From the NCBI RefSeq assembly GCF_040436345.1, contig NC_133223.1:13724113-13788112 (forward strand): a stretch of DNA of 64,000 nt, written 5' to 3'. Under the pieces are notes generated by a model that was not told the DNA's origin, did no database searches, and saw only the letters and a program-made list of their open reading frames with translations. Positions 1 through 12,300 of the stretch are shown here, in pieces. The position numbers were made by a program, and so were the translations under genes. Source of the stretch: Pagrus major (taxonomy: Eukaryota; Chordata; Actinopteri; Spariformes; Sparidae). The number at the start of each line of letters is the position of its first letter. Position 1 is the first letter of the stretch.

Positions 1-180
1 TTCAACATTTGGTGGCTTCTTTCTTCAAGGATAAGGTTGGACATGTTCTGTTCTGTTTTATGTTCTGTACTGCTCTTACTGTCAAATCTTGTGAAAAGAC
101 CAATAGCATCAATGAATCTATCATATAAACACGTTAATATATCATATTATTTATCGAGCATATTTACTTTAAAAAATGAC
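1..180. other. Intergenic DNA, nothing recognised
   Basis: AT-rich sequence with no supportable exon, RNA gene or repeat boundary. Confidence 0.4.
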
Positions 181-537
181 TTACAGCAACATTATGTAAC
201 TTTTGTAGGTTAAAATAAAAGTTTCACCATCATGTTGATGATACAACGTCTTGAAATAGGGTGAATTTATTTCTGCACTCTGTAACTTCAGTGAGAGGGT
301 AGGATCACAGTGATACATACATGTTTACTTCAACATACATGTTTACTTCAACATACAAGTTTTCAACACATAACATTGTTATAATGTAATGAGTTTTGTT
401 TGTAGTTAACACCTACATTATGTCTGACAAACTGTTACAGACCTGGGATTTGTATTTACCACAGTGGTGTTGCAGTTAGAAACTGTAGGGGGCGCCAAAT
501 CACACAAAATGCCAATTTCTACATAATGTTGCTTTAA
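181..537. repeat. MITE-like element, family A, copy 1
   Basis: The ends are imperfect inverted repeats built on AGCAACATTATGTAA (left) and TACATAATGTTGCTTTAA (right). The interior matches a second copy near the far end of the window in the same orientation, sharing for example GTGAGAGGGTAGGATCACAG and CACAGACCTGGGATT. A unit of about 20 bp containing ACATGTTTACTTCAAC is duplicated in tandem inside this copy (about 315-355) and is single in the other. No coding capacity is seen, so this is probably a non-autonomous DNA transposon. The family name is unknown to me. Confidence 0.65.
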
Positions 538-913
538 AACATTAATTGCCCATCAAAACAGTTACATTTTTGTTACCCGAAATTGTGTTTATCTAGTCAG
601 ATTTTTTATTAATCTAAGTTTTTTTTTCTGTCGAATATTTGATACTTTTACGGCTTGAGCCCTTGAAAAAACATTCAAATGAAACAATCTGAGAGAGAAA
701 AACCCAAACTTTGTCTGGACAGCTGTTAACACGGCGGTAATAACCTGTAACAAGTCTGGACAAGTAGACCCTGACTTGTTTTGAGGTGTTACAAGTTAAG
801 TAAGTCAGATTGAATTCTATTACTGTCAAGAATGATTACAATTACATCAATGAGCCACACCGCCGCACTGGATGACACGTTTCCTCATTACTGAGAAAAT
901 GTATGCTGTAGTT

Positions 914-924
914 CACACACACGC

Positions 925-1003
<79 letters not shown>
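914..1003. repeat. (CA)n microsatellite
   Basis: About 90 bp of CA dinucleotide repeat, with two CG interruptions near its left end. Open frames across it (poly-Cys-Val on the minus strand) are artefacts of the repeat. Confidence 0.97.
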
Positions 1004-1004
<1 letters not shown>

Positions 1005-2980
1005 CATCCAGCTGCTGTATACAAAGCAGAGCACTAAAATGTGCCTGATGCAGGTGCCCACACACAGCTCTTTCACAGCTTCAACTTGCTTTTGACTTCA
1101 CCCAAAACTCTGCATTAAAAGTTGGTCATGAATATGTTATTTGCAATTCTTGTCAAATCTTGTTTAATCATTTTTGAAAACATTTACACAACTCAACAAA
1201 ATATGCAACAAAGGTCTAGTTGTTTTTGGACATTTCAATACAGAAATGGTGCATTATATCTTTAAACTTAGGCTTGTGATAAAGCTGTAGATGAAATTCA
1301 GTTTTTACTCTGGAAGACGTGCTTCTCCTTATCAAATAAAAAGAGGCTTATCTCAGCCAGTTTATTTGCCTTTGCCTGACATACAGGAGTGCACTCTACA
1401 TTCATTCCTCTTTTCATTTTATCAACAGTAAATTGACACAGCACTGTACACTGGGGTTGGCGGGCACACTTATCTGTAAAGCTGTTACAACCATCTTAAG
1501 TATGTGAACAGCTAGATCCATACATTGTAAAATGTGGTTCCTCTCTGGGACTTCAAGTCACTTCTGTCAGGCGTGTTATCTCTCTATCGTGCATGTTATC
1601 TATCATGTAATGTGTCTGGAATGTACTTAATTCTGCTTATCTGATGTGGCCAGGACACACTAATTTCATAAAGGCGTTCCTAGTTGAATAAAGGCAAAAC
1701 TGTATGGTAAAAATGTATTTTGCCTTTTTAGGAAAAGAAGCATGTGTGGAGCTAGTTTTACCACTTTTGGTTGGCCACCCGATGATTTTCAGCGGCCCCT
1801 TCTGGCCCCCCTACAAATAATTTCTGGGAGCGGCCCTGGATTCAGAGATTAAAGTGTCAGAAATCAAACTGTTATTCAAAGCAAAGATGGTTTTTCTAAG
1901 AGGGAAGTGCATGTAACTCTAAAACACTCTCCAGAAGCTGGATCAAATGTATCCAAATTACGATCAGGCAGACACACCCTATCCATACCATCAGAACATT
2001 GACACATCAAGCTCAGTTCCTTGAGAGATAGAAAAGCAACTTGATCCCAGATACAGAATTTGATAAACAATGAACGCCACACTCCGACGTGTAGCAGTTT
2101 CTAAAGCCAATGCTCAGAATAGAAACAAAGCCTCACTTTGAAAACTTTGAAAATTGCATAAAATGACATAAACTTGCATAATTTCCAAGCTTAAGGCTAA
2201 ATCATACATTCACGTGCTTGAAATCTCATTGGCTACATGAGGCATCAATCATCCAGAGGCTGGTGTGTAAGTGGCTCAGGAGAGAGGTGGAACAAGGAGT
2301 GGGTCTCTATCTGTCTGACAGTAACCAAGTCTGTGAGGTTTGTCCTCTGTCACAGCACTGTGACTCGTCCTCTGGCCAACAACAGAAAGACACAGCATGA
2401 ATTATGCCGATGTCCTCAGAGAAAAACAAACATTGGCAGACCAGATAAATGGATGGAAATGAGAAAAAAACAACTAACTTTACACCCCGTGGCTGAATGG
2501 TGGGACAGTCTGTCTGGACACCAGGTGTGAAAACTGTCTGGTACATACCAGGTGTGAAAACTGTCTGATACGTGCATGCATGCTTCATCTGCTTCCGTTT
2601 TCACTCTCCCCTTTTAACCTTAGAGATCCAAATTAGTCCCGCAGCTCAAGGCTAAAAATCTCCCACTGAGCTCTTGATGGTTGTGACAACAACAGTTAAA
2701 TATATATTGTAGAAAAAATAATTTGTCTGTCGATATGAGAGGAGGGCCAGCGGCTGGATCCAGATGTGACCTCTCCTTTATTTTACCTCACCTTGCCTAC
2801 AAACATAAGATTTTAACAACACATGGGGACATTTTTACACCATAAAAAGCTAGATTGTGTTCCTTTGAACAGACATGAGATGTGTGAAAGAAGCTCTGTG
2901 ATGTGCCTTGTGGACAGACAGGCAGGTGTAAAGAGGCGAGATGTGAAAAACAAACATGTACGCCTACCTGTCTACTCCTA
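1004..2980. other. Intergenic region upstream of otos
   Basis: No exon with convincing splice sites and family similarity was found. A stretch at about 1770-1840 (GATTTTCAGCGGCCCC, ending GGGAGCGGCCCTGG) has the look of a dispersed fish repeat end. A short tandem duplication at 2521-2574 is listed separately. The otos promoter should lie at the right end, but I see no clear TATA box at a convincing distance. Confidence 0.45.
2521..2574. repeat. Two-copy 27-bp tandem duplication
   Basis: CCAGGTGTGAAAACTGTCTG occurs twice, 27 bp apart, followed by similar GTACATA/ATACGTG spacers. It looks like a recent local slippage or duplication. Confidence 0.85.
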
Positions 2981-2986
2981 ATCAAG

Positions 2987-3065
2987 ATGCAGTCTTCATC
3001 CTGGGATCAGTCTGAGAGAGAGAGGATGAGTGAGAGGAGCACGAGCATAATCTCCTGCAGCTCAG
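2987..3065 (+). other. otos: Probable first exon of otos (5' UTR or alternative N-terminus)
   Basis: A strong splice donor (CTCAG/GTGAG) ends this segment at 3065. The next acceptor (TTGCCTTTCAG) opens the exon carrying the signal-peptide ATG. The true 5' end is not visible. An ATG at 2987 is open to the donor and, after splicing to 3274, runs in frame into the otospiralin ATG at 3285. It would add 31 hydrophilic, Ser-rich residues before the signal peptide. I favour the 3285 start, because a signal peptide should be N-terminal, and read this exon as 5' UTR. Confidence 0.5.
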
Positions 3066-3284
3066 GTGAGACGAGACAGAGGAGGATATTTGATGAATAT
3101 TTTTGAAATTCTCTAGAGATACATGTAGTAATGTTGCAGCCTGATCTCCTGGAATATAACATTTCAGCACCATGTTTTTTAAAATTCTGATGGAGGTGCT
3201 CTTTATGCACATGCATTCACACACACATTTCTCCAGGATTACTTTATTTCATCTCGAGCCTTTTGCCTTTCAGTTCCTGGAAGC

Positions 3285-3705
3285 ATGCGAGCTCTGTATG
3301 TGTCAGTGCTGCTCGTTTCCCTTCTGCTCGGCTTCCTGCCGCCTATAGGTACATCAGCAGCTCACACAGAGCAATACACATGAGCGGACTTGACAGTGTA
3401 ATATACAGTAATTCTGACATGATGGACAAAGTGTGAAATAATGTTCACACCTCTTTCTGTCTTCGTCTCCTTTGACAGGAGCAGAGGAGAGCGTCGCCGG
3501 CGGGAGGAGGGAGGACAGGCAGAAACGAAGCCCGCCCTACTGGGGCCTGTGGTCGTCAGACTTTTTCGGGTGGTTGGAGGAGCTGCGAGCTCAGGCAGCT
3601 TACGAGGGGATGCAGGACCTGGCTCGCACCTTCTGGGCTCACTTCCCCATCAGCAACGAGCTGGGCTACGATAGTCCCGAGTCTGACCCTCAACCTGAGG
3701 AGTGA
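3285..3705 (+). CDS. otos: Otospiralin family secreted protein
   Basis: The coding exons are 3285-3348 and 3479-3705 (phase 1 junction, GT/AG), giving 96 residues; mammalian otospiralin is about 89. Residues 1 to about 22 form a signal peptide (MRALYVSVLLVSLLLGFLPP). A short linker with RRE and QKR basic sites follows. The C-terminal block carries the family pattern: YWGLWSSDFF, then AYEGMQDLARTFWAHFP and a short acidic tail. Mammalian otospiralin has the same order (YWPFSTSDFW, DMARTFFAHFP). The mammalian protein is secreted by inner-ear fibrocytes and is needed for hearing. The function in this fish is inferred. Fish also have otospiralin-like paralogues, so orthology within the family is less certain than the family itself. 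The 3285 ATG was chosen because it directly precedes the signal peptide. Confidence 0.88.
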
Positions 3706-4032
3706 GGAAGAAGAGAGACAGGGTGCAGATTTAAGAGTGTGAGGGTGGGTGGAAGCCTCCTTCAACATGTGTTTACATGTTCACAGCATGGGGACGTTGC
3801 TGTCTGTATGTATAAAAATATACAATTGTGTAGTATTTCTTCCCTATTGTGTTTCCTTTTAAAAAGTATTGAAGTGATAACTCTTTCCTTTGCCACAAAC
3901 TGGGTTTGCACATTTTGATGAAACTATAGAAATCATTGTTTTTAAACTTGTAAAGTATAGAAAATATGTAATGCTTCATGTCTTATACAACACTTATATA
4001 TTACATTTGTTTGCAAACCACCCAATCGCCAG

Positions 4033-4038
4033 AATAAA
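4033..4038 (+). terminator. otos: Putative poly(A) signal of otos
   Basis: AATAAA lies about 330 bp after the otos stop codon in AT-rich sequence. It is the first canonical hexamer on the plus strand that I noticed there. Confidence 0.55.
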
Positions 4039-5576
4039 TGTTGACAATGTATATTTCTGCAAATTACAGATATGTTCAAACATTTCTTTGTGTTGCTCTT
4101 GTGATTCTTTAGGTACTATTTTCCATCATATCTTGTGACAATGCTGTGCTTATAGTACCACTTGGTAAGGGTTAGGGAGGGAAAATATGATGTTTTGGCT
4201 TAAAATACTTGTTTTGTCCACCACAAACTGCCTCGAGATGTGCCAGGGTCTAGTTAAAAGTTTCAGTTTTGGTAACTACAAACACGGCTGGAAATGCCCG
4301 TGTCAAAAATGAGTGGTTTAGATACAGCAGGAAATTGTCCCGAGGTCTCCTTAAAAATATCCAGTGGTGTCCCGCATACAAATGTTGAAACGCAGTCTTG
4401 AACTGTGGTCACTGGCTTGGCCTTCTCAACTTAACTCAACCACCATCCCCTCTAGCTTTGGATACAACAGTCAGGTAATAAACATGGAATCTGAACGTGA
4501 TGTTAGTTTTGTAGAAATGTCAACGTAGCCTGTGACACAAATGTGAAGGTAACCTCGGTTTGTAGAAACGTTTACTGCCAACATCTTATGGTGACTGAGC
4601 TTTTGCCAAATAATAAGACAAATGAATTAACATTATGTTTTCCTACACAGTGACTTTATGTTTAATACAACATTTGTGCAAAAATCCTCTCTTCATGAAC
4701 ATTTGAATGTTCTTTTCATACTTTCCAACCCTCATGATTTTCATTGTCTCCTCCTGGTGTCACACTTCCCCTTTTTTTGCTCCTGAAATATGACAATTTT
4801 TCAAACTTTTTTCCCTTTTGGTAATCATAACCTGTTTCTGGCACTGTACAGCGTGTACTCTTGCTGTGCTGTGGCACCTCATAATCCTCAGTGAGTGAGA
4901 GATGGACAGAGAAATGGAGAGGAGAAAGGATTTTACACAAATTGCAGACGCCCTGGGGAGAAGAATTCCCATTTCTTTCTTGTAGTTTTAAAGTAAAGGG
5001 GCCATAATAATCTGCCGTGTCGATTTTTCTGTCAATCACCATGAATAGGCTGCAGGGCTGATGGATGTCAGTCTGCAGGACTTTTTTCTATTAAGTGTTC
5101 TAACATTGCTGTGCACTTTTACTGGAGTTAAGGATTGGGGTACTTCCTCCACCGCTGGGCATCTCAGAGTCTCCAAACTAACATAAAGCATCATTTTCTG
5201 CAGCAGACTTCGACTTAAACATGTAAACAGTTCAAAATCCTCTTTGCAAGCATTCTCATGAAAATGTAAGGAACATGAACCTCAGGGTTTCTTTCATCTT
5301 TTAGCTAGTAGAATGCAAATTTTGACCTTGAGATTTGTCTTTTGAGTGAAGAGTGTTGGTGTGAGCTTTCTGAGATGTCTGTGTGCAAAAGTGTCAGACA
5401 GACACTAAAGTGAATCTGACTCGGGTCACAATGCTCAGTCAAGTCAAGTGTGAGGAGAAGGGGGAAGGGAAGATGGAGTCAAAGACATTCCATATATTTA
5501 CATCTGATAGGTTTACCCTTTTTGCTTTGATGATAATTTCATGCTTTTGCGGGCAAATAAAAATAAAGCTTTGTAC

Positions 5577-5690
5577 ATAATAATAATAATAACTTTATTT
5601 ATATAGCACTTTTCAAAAACAAGTTACAAAGTGCTTTACAATAAAACAGATAAAATAATTAGTTAAAATCCAAACAGAGATATAATATTT
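5577..5690 (-). repeat. Retroposon 3' tail (reverse orientation)
   Basis: AATAATAATAATAACTTTA followed by TTTATATAGCACTTTTCAAA and CAAAGTGCTTTACA. This is the widely dispersed tail type of fish LINE/SINE elements. On the minus strand it ends in a simple TTA repeat, as retroposon tails do. The family assignment is from memory. Confidence 0.6.
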
Positions 5691-5726
5691 AAAACAATTT
5701 AAATAGTTACATCAGTAGTCGTGTCC

Positions 5727-6303
5727 AGGGATGCTGGAAGGCAGTCACAGCTGGGGGTGCTGAGAAGTCGGTCTGTATTTTGATGTTGTAGTAAATGTAT
5801 AGGATAACTTATATCTAACAAAAATGTGTAACAATTTGAAAACTGAAGACAGCGTATGTGAAAACCAACTACAGGTTAAGGGGCCACAACCTCTGCAGTC
5901 GACAACAGCAAGGAGATGAAGAGGGAGAGGAATTCCCCAGACTCTCTTATAAAATCTCTGAATTTTGTGTATGGTTGAGTTAAGAGAAACTTTATAAACT
6001 TTGTACAATGCTTTCCATGATAAATTCCTAATCATTTGGTCCTTCTTGTAAATTCGGCAAGTATTATACATGAATATAGACATCTCATAGTAGAGAGGAG
6101 CATTTCTGACATGGATCTGCCTGTTTGTGACAGTTAACAGAGACTCCAGTCTGCAGTGAAGTTCACACACTTGGCAGATTAACCAGAGAACTGTCAAGTA
6201 ACATTGTTTTCATGATGGAAGAAAGTTTTTATATCATGTGGAAGATCAATTAAAGGGATTTATAAAATCTCTTAGGGGGAGCTGCAGCCCCCTCAGCATC
6301 CCT
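5727..6303. repeat. Possible inverted-repeat element
   Basis: AGGGATGCTG at the left and CAGCATCCCT at the right are exact inverted repeats. Nearby GCTGGGGGTGCTG and CAGCCCCCTCAG pair imperfectly. I could not define target-site duplications. The 150-residue minus-strand frame inside it resembles nothing I know. Confidence 0.35.
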
Positions 6304-9300
6304 ACTTCCCGTGTCCATTGTCGTGTCCACATATCCCAACGCTCAGTGTGGTGTACATGTGATGTGAGTGAAGATCAAACCAGATGTCAGATGAAGGTTT
6401 CACAATCATTGGATATTTCTTCCTGTCAGAAAAGCCATGTTCTCTCTGCGCCACATGTCTTTCATCCCCTCGTTCTCATCCTCCTCTCTTGTTTCAGTCA
6501 GCTCCGTGGTGGCTGAAGGATTACAAATGGACCCCGAGGGACACATGACTGATCAGTGTGTGCGTGTCTGTTTCCACTATGTGTTTTGGGGGTTTCAGGC
6601 AGAGATCTATGAATTTCACGCTCAGGAAATCTGTATTCCTATCTCATAAATCCACAGACATCTGTTTTGCCTTTAGTATTTTTGTTTTTCATCCACAATG
6701 AGAATGTGCGCCGGAGGACACTGAGCCATTCATGAGACCCACTGTAGACAGAGAAGCCAGGGATGCAGCCTGCCCCTTCTCAGAGGTATCTGATGAATAA
6801 AAACGCAGGGGAAATCATGTCTATAGGCAGCCGGAGGTTAGAGCTTTTCAGCAATACACCAGCCATGACTCACACTGTTCAGTTCAGTGCACAATGAACT
6901 GAGCCTCTTTTTCGTTCCAGTATCCATGTGTGAGTGTGCAGCTAAAGTGTTTGTGAGTGAGGGAGCACACAGGCAAAATGCACGGTTTTTATAAAGAAGA
7001 CACTGATTCAGCTTGAACGATGAATTAAGGCAAGCAGGAGTGCATGAATATTCATCCTCACTCTATTTGCTTCAACTTTCCAGCCTTTTGTTTTGTTGCT
7101 CACTTCAACACCTCCCAAAATCCAGCATGAAAGCACTGCAGTCGTCTGCCAGCTTCTCGGTTTCCTGCATTCCATCTCCACCTGAGAGGAACAGAGAGAG
7201 ACTCTTTTTAGATCCAAACCAAACACACACACACACACACAGTGAGAATTTGTCAATGAAACCTCTATAAAGTAAAAGTTTATCATTTAATCTGGAAGCA
7301 AAAAGGCTGTGATGACTGTGTGTACAGTGGTTTCGTGTGGAATTTATGACTGAGTTACAATCACAGCAGTCAGCAGTCATAAAAGTGAAATTAACTATAA
7401 ACAGTGCAACACAACCTTCCCTTAACAAATGAAGTCAAATTTAAAAGAAATAAAAAACACACTCTGCCAGTTTTATGCACTTGTTACTTGGTCTTTTAAG
7501 ACCGGTAACCTGTGGTGGCTAATGTTAGCAAATATGTACTAACACTGGCTAATGTTAGCAAACCTTAACTCGATCTTGAGCATGGATGTTAAAAGTGAGC
7601 TGGATACAGCGTTGCGTCAAAGCAATTTGTCCTCGTGGCCACTTGCGGTACTGCAATGAAAAAAACTGCACACATTTTCCCATTGAGTATCATCATAACC
7701 GAGATATAAATAAAGATTCAAGACTGGATCTTGCTTGGTTGTGACACCATCACTGTGACAAAAATCTGTCCACGGGAAGCTGACAACGACACCTGACAGT
7801 GCTCAATCTGCTGCTAATTACCAGCTGTGGCAGCATTGGCTGGTAATGTTTTCACTGTGAGAGTCTATGTGTCTCATTATGGCAAATGCTGGATAGCATC
7901 ATGACCGTGCAAGATGCAGCCATTAAACTTCACAGGTGTGCAAGCTGAGAATAACCAAGAGTGTAGAGAGCTATTCTGATGTTTGTGCTGTCATCCAAAA
8001 GTAGTCTGAGTGGGCCAGCGAAAGAAACCCTGATGTACATGTGCAGTGGGCCACACAACTCAAAAACAATCCTGGAAAGTAGAAAACTTATTTGCCTAAC
8101 GTGGGAAATTTTCATTTGATTGAAAGGGCGCTATCTTTGCTGGAAAACTTGAGGACGGAAAATGGCACTCAGTAGAGCACAGCTCCGCCAAGGCCCAAAC
8201 ATCTGCTTTTGTAGTCACTCATAAATACCAGCCACCAATGCACTATTCTCTAACAAAATGTTGTAAAAAAAAAAAGACAGTGAGGAAATATTCCTGGATC
8301 CACAACAAAAGTTAATCAGGTCTCCTCTGGGCTGAGAGCCATCCTCCATCCAAGTTTAGTGGAAATCCATTCAGCAGTTTTTGTGTAATTCTGATGACAA
8401 ACCAGCCCACATCCCCTCCTTGACGTAAAAATGTGAGAAATGTTTTACAAAACGCCAGTTCTGATAATGATCACAAGATCAAGACATGATACACAGCATG
8501 TACATTGATTTAGCACTGTGGGATCTAATGGGGCTTAAGGTTTTAAATTAATAACCCACAGTTGTATCTTGTTAAAGCAGTTCATGCAATTAGACTGAAG
8601 ATATTATAAATTCATGCTGCATTCAGCTTATTTCATGTGCAGCCTCATGCTTTATTCTCACTGCAGTAATTAGGCCTTTTCTATATTCCTGGCTGATGAG
8701 ACAGCCGCTCCCTCAACAGACCCTCTCTGCCTCTCATACTGTCAGCACAGAGGTCCTCAGGCATCTCCCTGTAGTCACTTGCTTCCTGTTGAAACTCATC
8801 ACTTGTAACTGTTGCCACAGCTCAGAGTTTTACCTCTTTCATTTATTTTAAGTGTCAGACGAATATTACAGAAACACATTCAAAAAGTTTAATTGAGTGT
8901 GCATGATTTACATTTGCTTTATTGAAATTCCTTGCAGGCAGTGCAATCATTTTCTTATTAAACGAAAACAGATCAATTTATGACAAATGTGTCCTGCTAC
9001 AGAAATCGCTTCTCACAGAGTCAATCTGCGTGAAAAAACGGATTCAGTTACATATGTTTTCTTCCGTCTCGCTGCTGCTCATGTGCTGTAAGTATGGGAG
9101 ATGGAAAAGTACCTGGGACACACATGAAAATCCATTTAAGAGCGGAAAAGCTCCCAGCTGCAGCCTTGTGTCTGTAGGCAGGAGGTAAAAGACATTCCAC
9201 CTCCATAGGCCAGTTTCCACTTGGAAAGTTTGGGTGTCCGCCCACTCTTCCTTATGCTTGTGCAGCAGCTCATGCACAGTTGTTGCCTCTAAGCAGCCCT

Positions 9301-9322
9301 GTAAAGACTGAGAGGGGACAAG

Positions 9323-12300
9323 ATGGCATCCCAGCAGTTCTACATGAAGTTAATGGGGCTGGCTGTGTTGCTGACACTGTTGGCTCTTAGGGGTGAGCTC
9401 AATCCTCTTCTTTCTCTGGCTTTTAGTCTGCTTTACTAACAATTTGCTTTTAAGATGTCACATTCATCCACGTTAGTCCGTTCTTCATCATCTGCCTCTG
9501 TACTTATGTCTACCTTTCCGTGGTTTCTGACAGCAGTGTCAGGTAGAAAGATGAATTACTGCATGTCAAAGTGTGTGGGATGTTATTTAAGAGAGGTCAT
9601 TCTTGGAAAACATGACAGGAAAAAGCAACATTTCCACAGGATTTTGAAGCCTAATGATTTCTGTGTCACTGTCTTCTTATCTCCTTGAGACTCTGAGTAA
9701 CTTTGATAAGGAAGATGAAAATTCAGTTTGGAGAAAATGGATTCAATGGAAGACGAGAGAGCAGATTTAAAAGGTCATACAAATGATTTTATCCATTCAC
9801 TTTAAATGAGCATAATCTACATTTCCGCTGCACACTTTTCAAAGCACTTTCCAAACATCTGCCTGAAATATATTTCATCAATCTTTGACACAGACTTTCC
9901 ATTTTCTTCATTATAGTTTGGTGGGAAACTCAGACAAAGACTTTAAAACTTGCTTGAGATAGAAGAAGAAAAAGAAGACTTTATTAATCCCTTTTCAGAG
10001 AAATTCAGGGTTTTTCTTTCTTTTGTTTTCAGAGAATAGGAAATCCATTACGGTGATACCACATCTGCTCCCCTCATGCTCTAAGTTTAACCGTTGGGTG
10101 CAACTGTATTTGAGGGGGTGTACATAAGACTGAAAAGACTGTTGTAATCATTCGGTCAATAATGTCATTTATAAGGTGTCGTGTCCATCTGCACACCCTT
10201 CAAAAAAAGTGTTGTCCACTGTTGTTATCTGCAAAAGACAAATATGCCATTCTTCAGAAAGTAGCTGGTAGTCATTTAAAGTACATCGGGTTAAAAAAGG
10301 AGAAGACATAACACTGGATTGGACCTTTAGAAAGACCTGAGAAATTTCTCACTATTATTTTATTGTTATTGGACAGGCTTTTATCCAGTCCACTCTTTAG
10401 ACAGCTAAAGCTGTAATCCCTCATTTCAAACCTTCATTTCACTCGCAAATTGATTTTCCTATCTGGTCCTGGTATTAAATCATTCATATCTGCAGCTGCA
10501 GTGGTGAGCCACAGGGCTCTACTTTAGGACCAATGATTTTTTTACCTGTAGGCTAACCCATGGTCCATACTGCCTGAGCTGCTGCTGCTCATTCTTTGAT
10601 AATTATCAATAAATATGATGATGTGATTTTCCTTTACCCTCATTAAAAGAGTGAGAAAGCAAAGGAGAGTGCACAGGGGAAAAAAAACTGCCCTTCACCT
10701 GCTGTGTGTATTCTCTTCATTTTTGTGACGTATTCTACAGATACAGACATTAAAAATAGTGAAACGCTGGTATGAAGTCAATATGACTGTCAGACTACAG
10801 GTTGTATTCAGGTCTATTTTTGCAGAGATCTGTGCGTGTTTCCGGAAAAATAGGCAAGACTCTGAATCTTTAATCTGTTAACATAGACACCGAAATGAAA
10901 GGCGGTGTGTTAAGCCTGTAAGACTTGGCACTGTCGATACAGTTACACAATGTAGATCTCCATGGTCACCAATGTCAATGAGCAACTAATTCTTTGAGCA
11001 GAAAGAGGCCTTGAAATGTACCAAATGTCGAACAGAACAGAAAAAACGCCAGGCATACGCACATTTTAAGAAGACTCAGTCATGCTAGCAGCTGTGTGAG
11101 GCCATACCTCAGCCCTGTTTATCGTGCTGAGCATCTTAGTTCAACATGTTAGCATGCAAACATTTACTAATTAGCACTGAACTCAGAGTTCTGGACGACC
11201 TAATCCTCTGACCTGATGATGGCGCTCGATAAAAAGTTAAGGGATCACCAAAGTTATTACAATGTCACACATTTGCATAATTTATACCTATATTCACAGC
11301 TGAAGTGAAGCTAACTGGAAGCTAAAAACACAACAGAGCTGACTGAAGACATGGTGAGTGGTGCTGTCTCAGGCGTGTTTGAGCCGACCAATCATAGTAG
11401 ACCTATGAACCAGAAAATGAGCCTAATATGTCCCCTTTAAATGCAAATTTAAATAAGTTCATGTTCCTTAAGATTTCAGTGTTGTTCTGCCTCTGACTTT
11501 TGTTTGATTAACATCTTGAGAAGTGCCATTTTATCCTTTGATGGTTATTATATAGTGATTGTACTGCAGCCATTCAAATGCACTGAAGAGCTGATAACTG
11601 CACTATTACAGAAGTATTATTCAAGAAGGTCGCTACTGTACTTTCTAACGCTGGCTGTGGATTCAATAACAGCGCATTCAAAAGCTCTGGAAAGAATGAC
11701 TCATAGTGTATAGTACACATAATGGACAGACTGCAGTAGTGTTGAGAAAAGGTCTGCAGGAATGTATTGTTCATAGCTCAGGCAACACAAACTGGAGAAA
11801 AAAACATGTGAGCAATTTTCTGTAACTGCTGCTTGACATTTAACGGCACAGTGCAAATGTTTAGTGTGTAAGCAAGACTCAATCTTAGGTTGTGGACTGG
11901 ACTGTGTTGGCAACTTTTCCTTCTTCTCCTTAAAGGAATAGTTCACTCTAAAACAAAATTCAGTCATTATCGACTCATCCACATGCTGATGAGATCTCCG
12001 GTGTAGTTTCTTATTCCTCGAAGTGCAGCTGGAGACCCGCGGGGCTACCCTCTGGCAGGAATAATCCATATAACGAGCGTAAGCGGCGCCCGAGAGGAAA
12101 AGGTCCATAAAACTACACAAAACTTTGTAATATTCCTCCATACTGCTCGTCCGCTGCAATCCAAGTGTCCTGAAGTGGCGACATCCAGAGTTTACTCGAA
12201 ACGACGTCATTTAGTACATTTTTCTAGCCTAAAGTCACGCTCCGCGTTCACCCGAGTACACTATGGAAGCCACGCCGGACAAGATGAACGAGACTCGCGA

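Larger units (their letters stand above)
4040..9322. other. Intergenic region between otos and ecrg4
   Basis: No gene is supported in this 5.3 kb. It contains a LINE/SINE tail (5577-5690), a possible inverted-repeat element (5727-6303), a short CA run (about 7219-7240) and repeated AATGTTAGCAAA units (7518-7563). Fragments of common dispersed fish repeats occur too, such as the CATTCAGCAGTTTTTGTGTAA type near 8370. The stretch 8560-8770 is low in obvious repeats and rich in TAAT cores, so it could hold regulatory DNA upstream of ecrg4. Candidate frames up to 150 residues here lack family similarity. Confidence 0.5.

Noticed and set aside
842-1076. Poly-Cys-Val frames
   Set aside because: They are translations of the CA microsatellite.
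5745-6197. 150-residue minus-strand open frame
   Set aside because: No domain, no signal and no family similarity. It lies in a probable repeat with AT-rich composition, so a chance frame.
11701-12210. 169-residue minus-strand frame, longest in the window
   Set aside because: It mostly reads through the left arm of the foldback transposon. Parallel frames appear in the right arm, as expected of the inverted arms.
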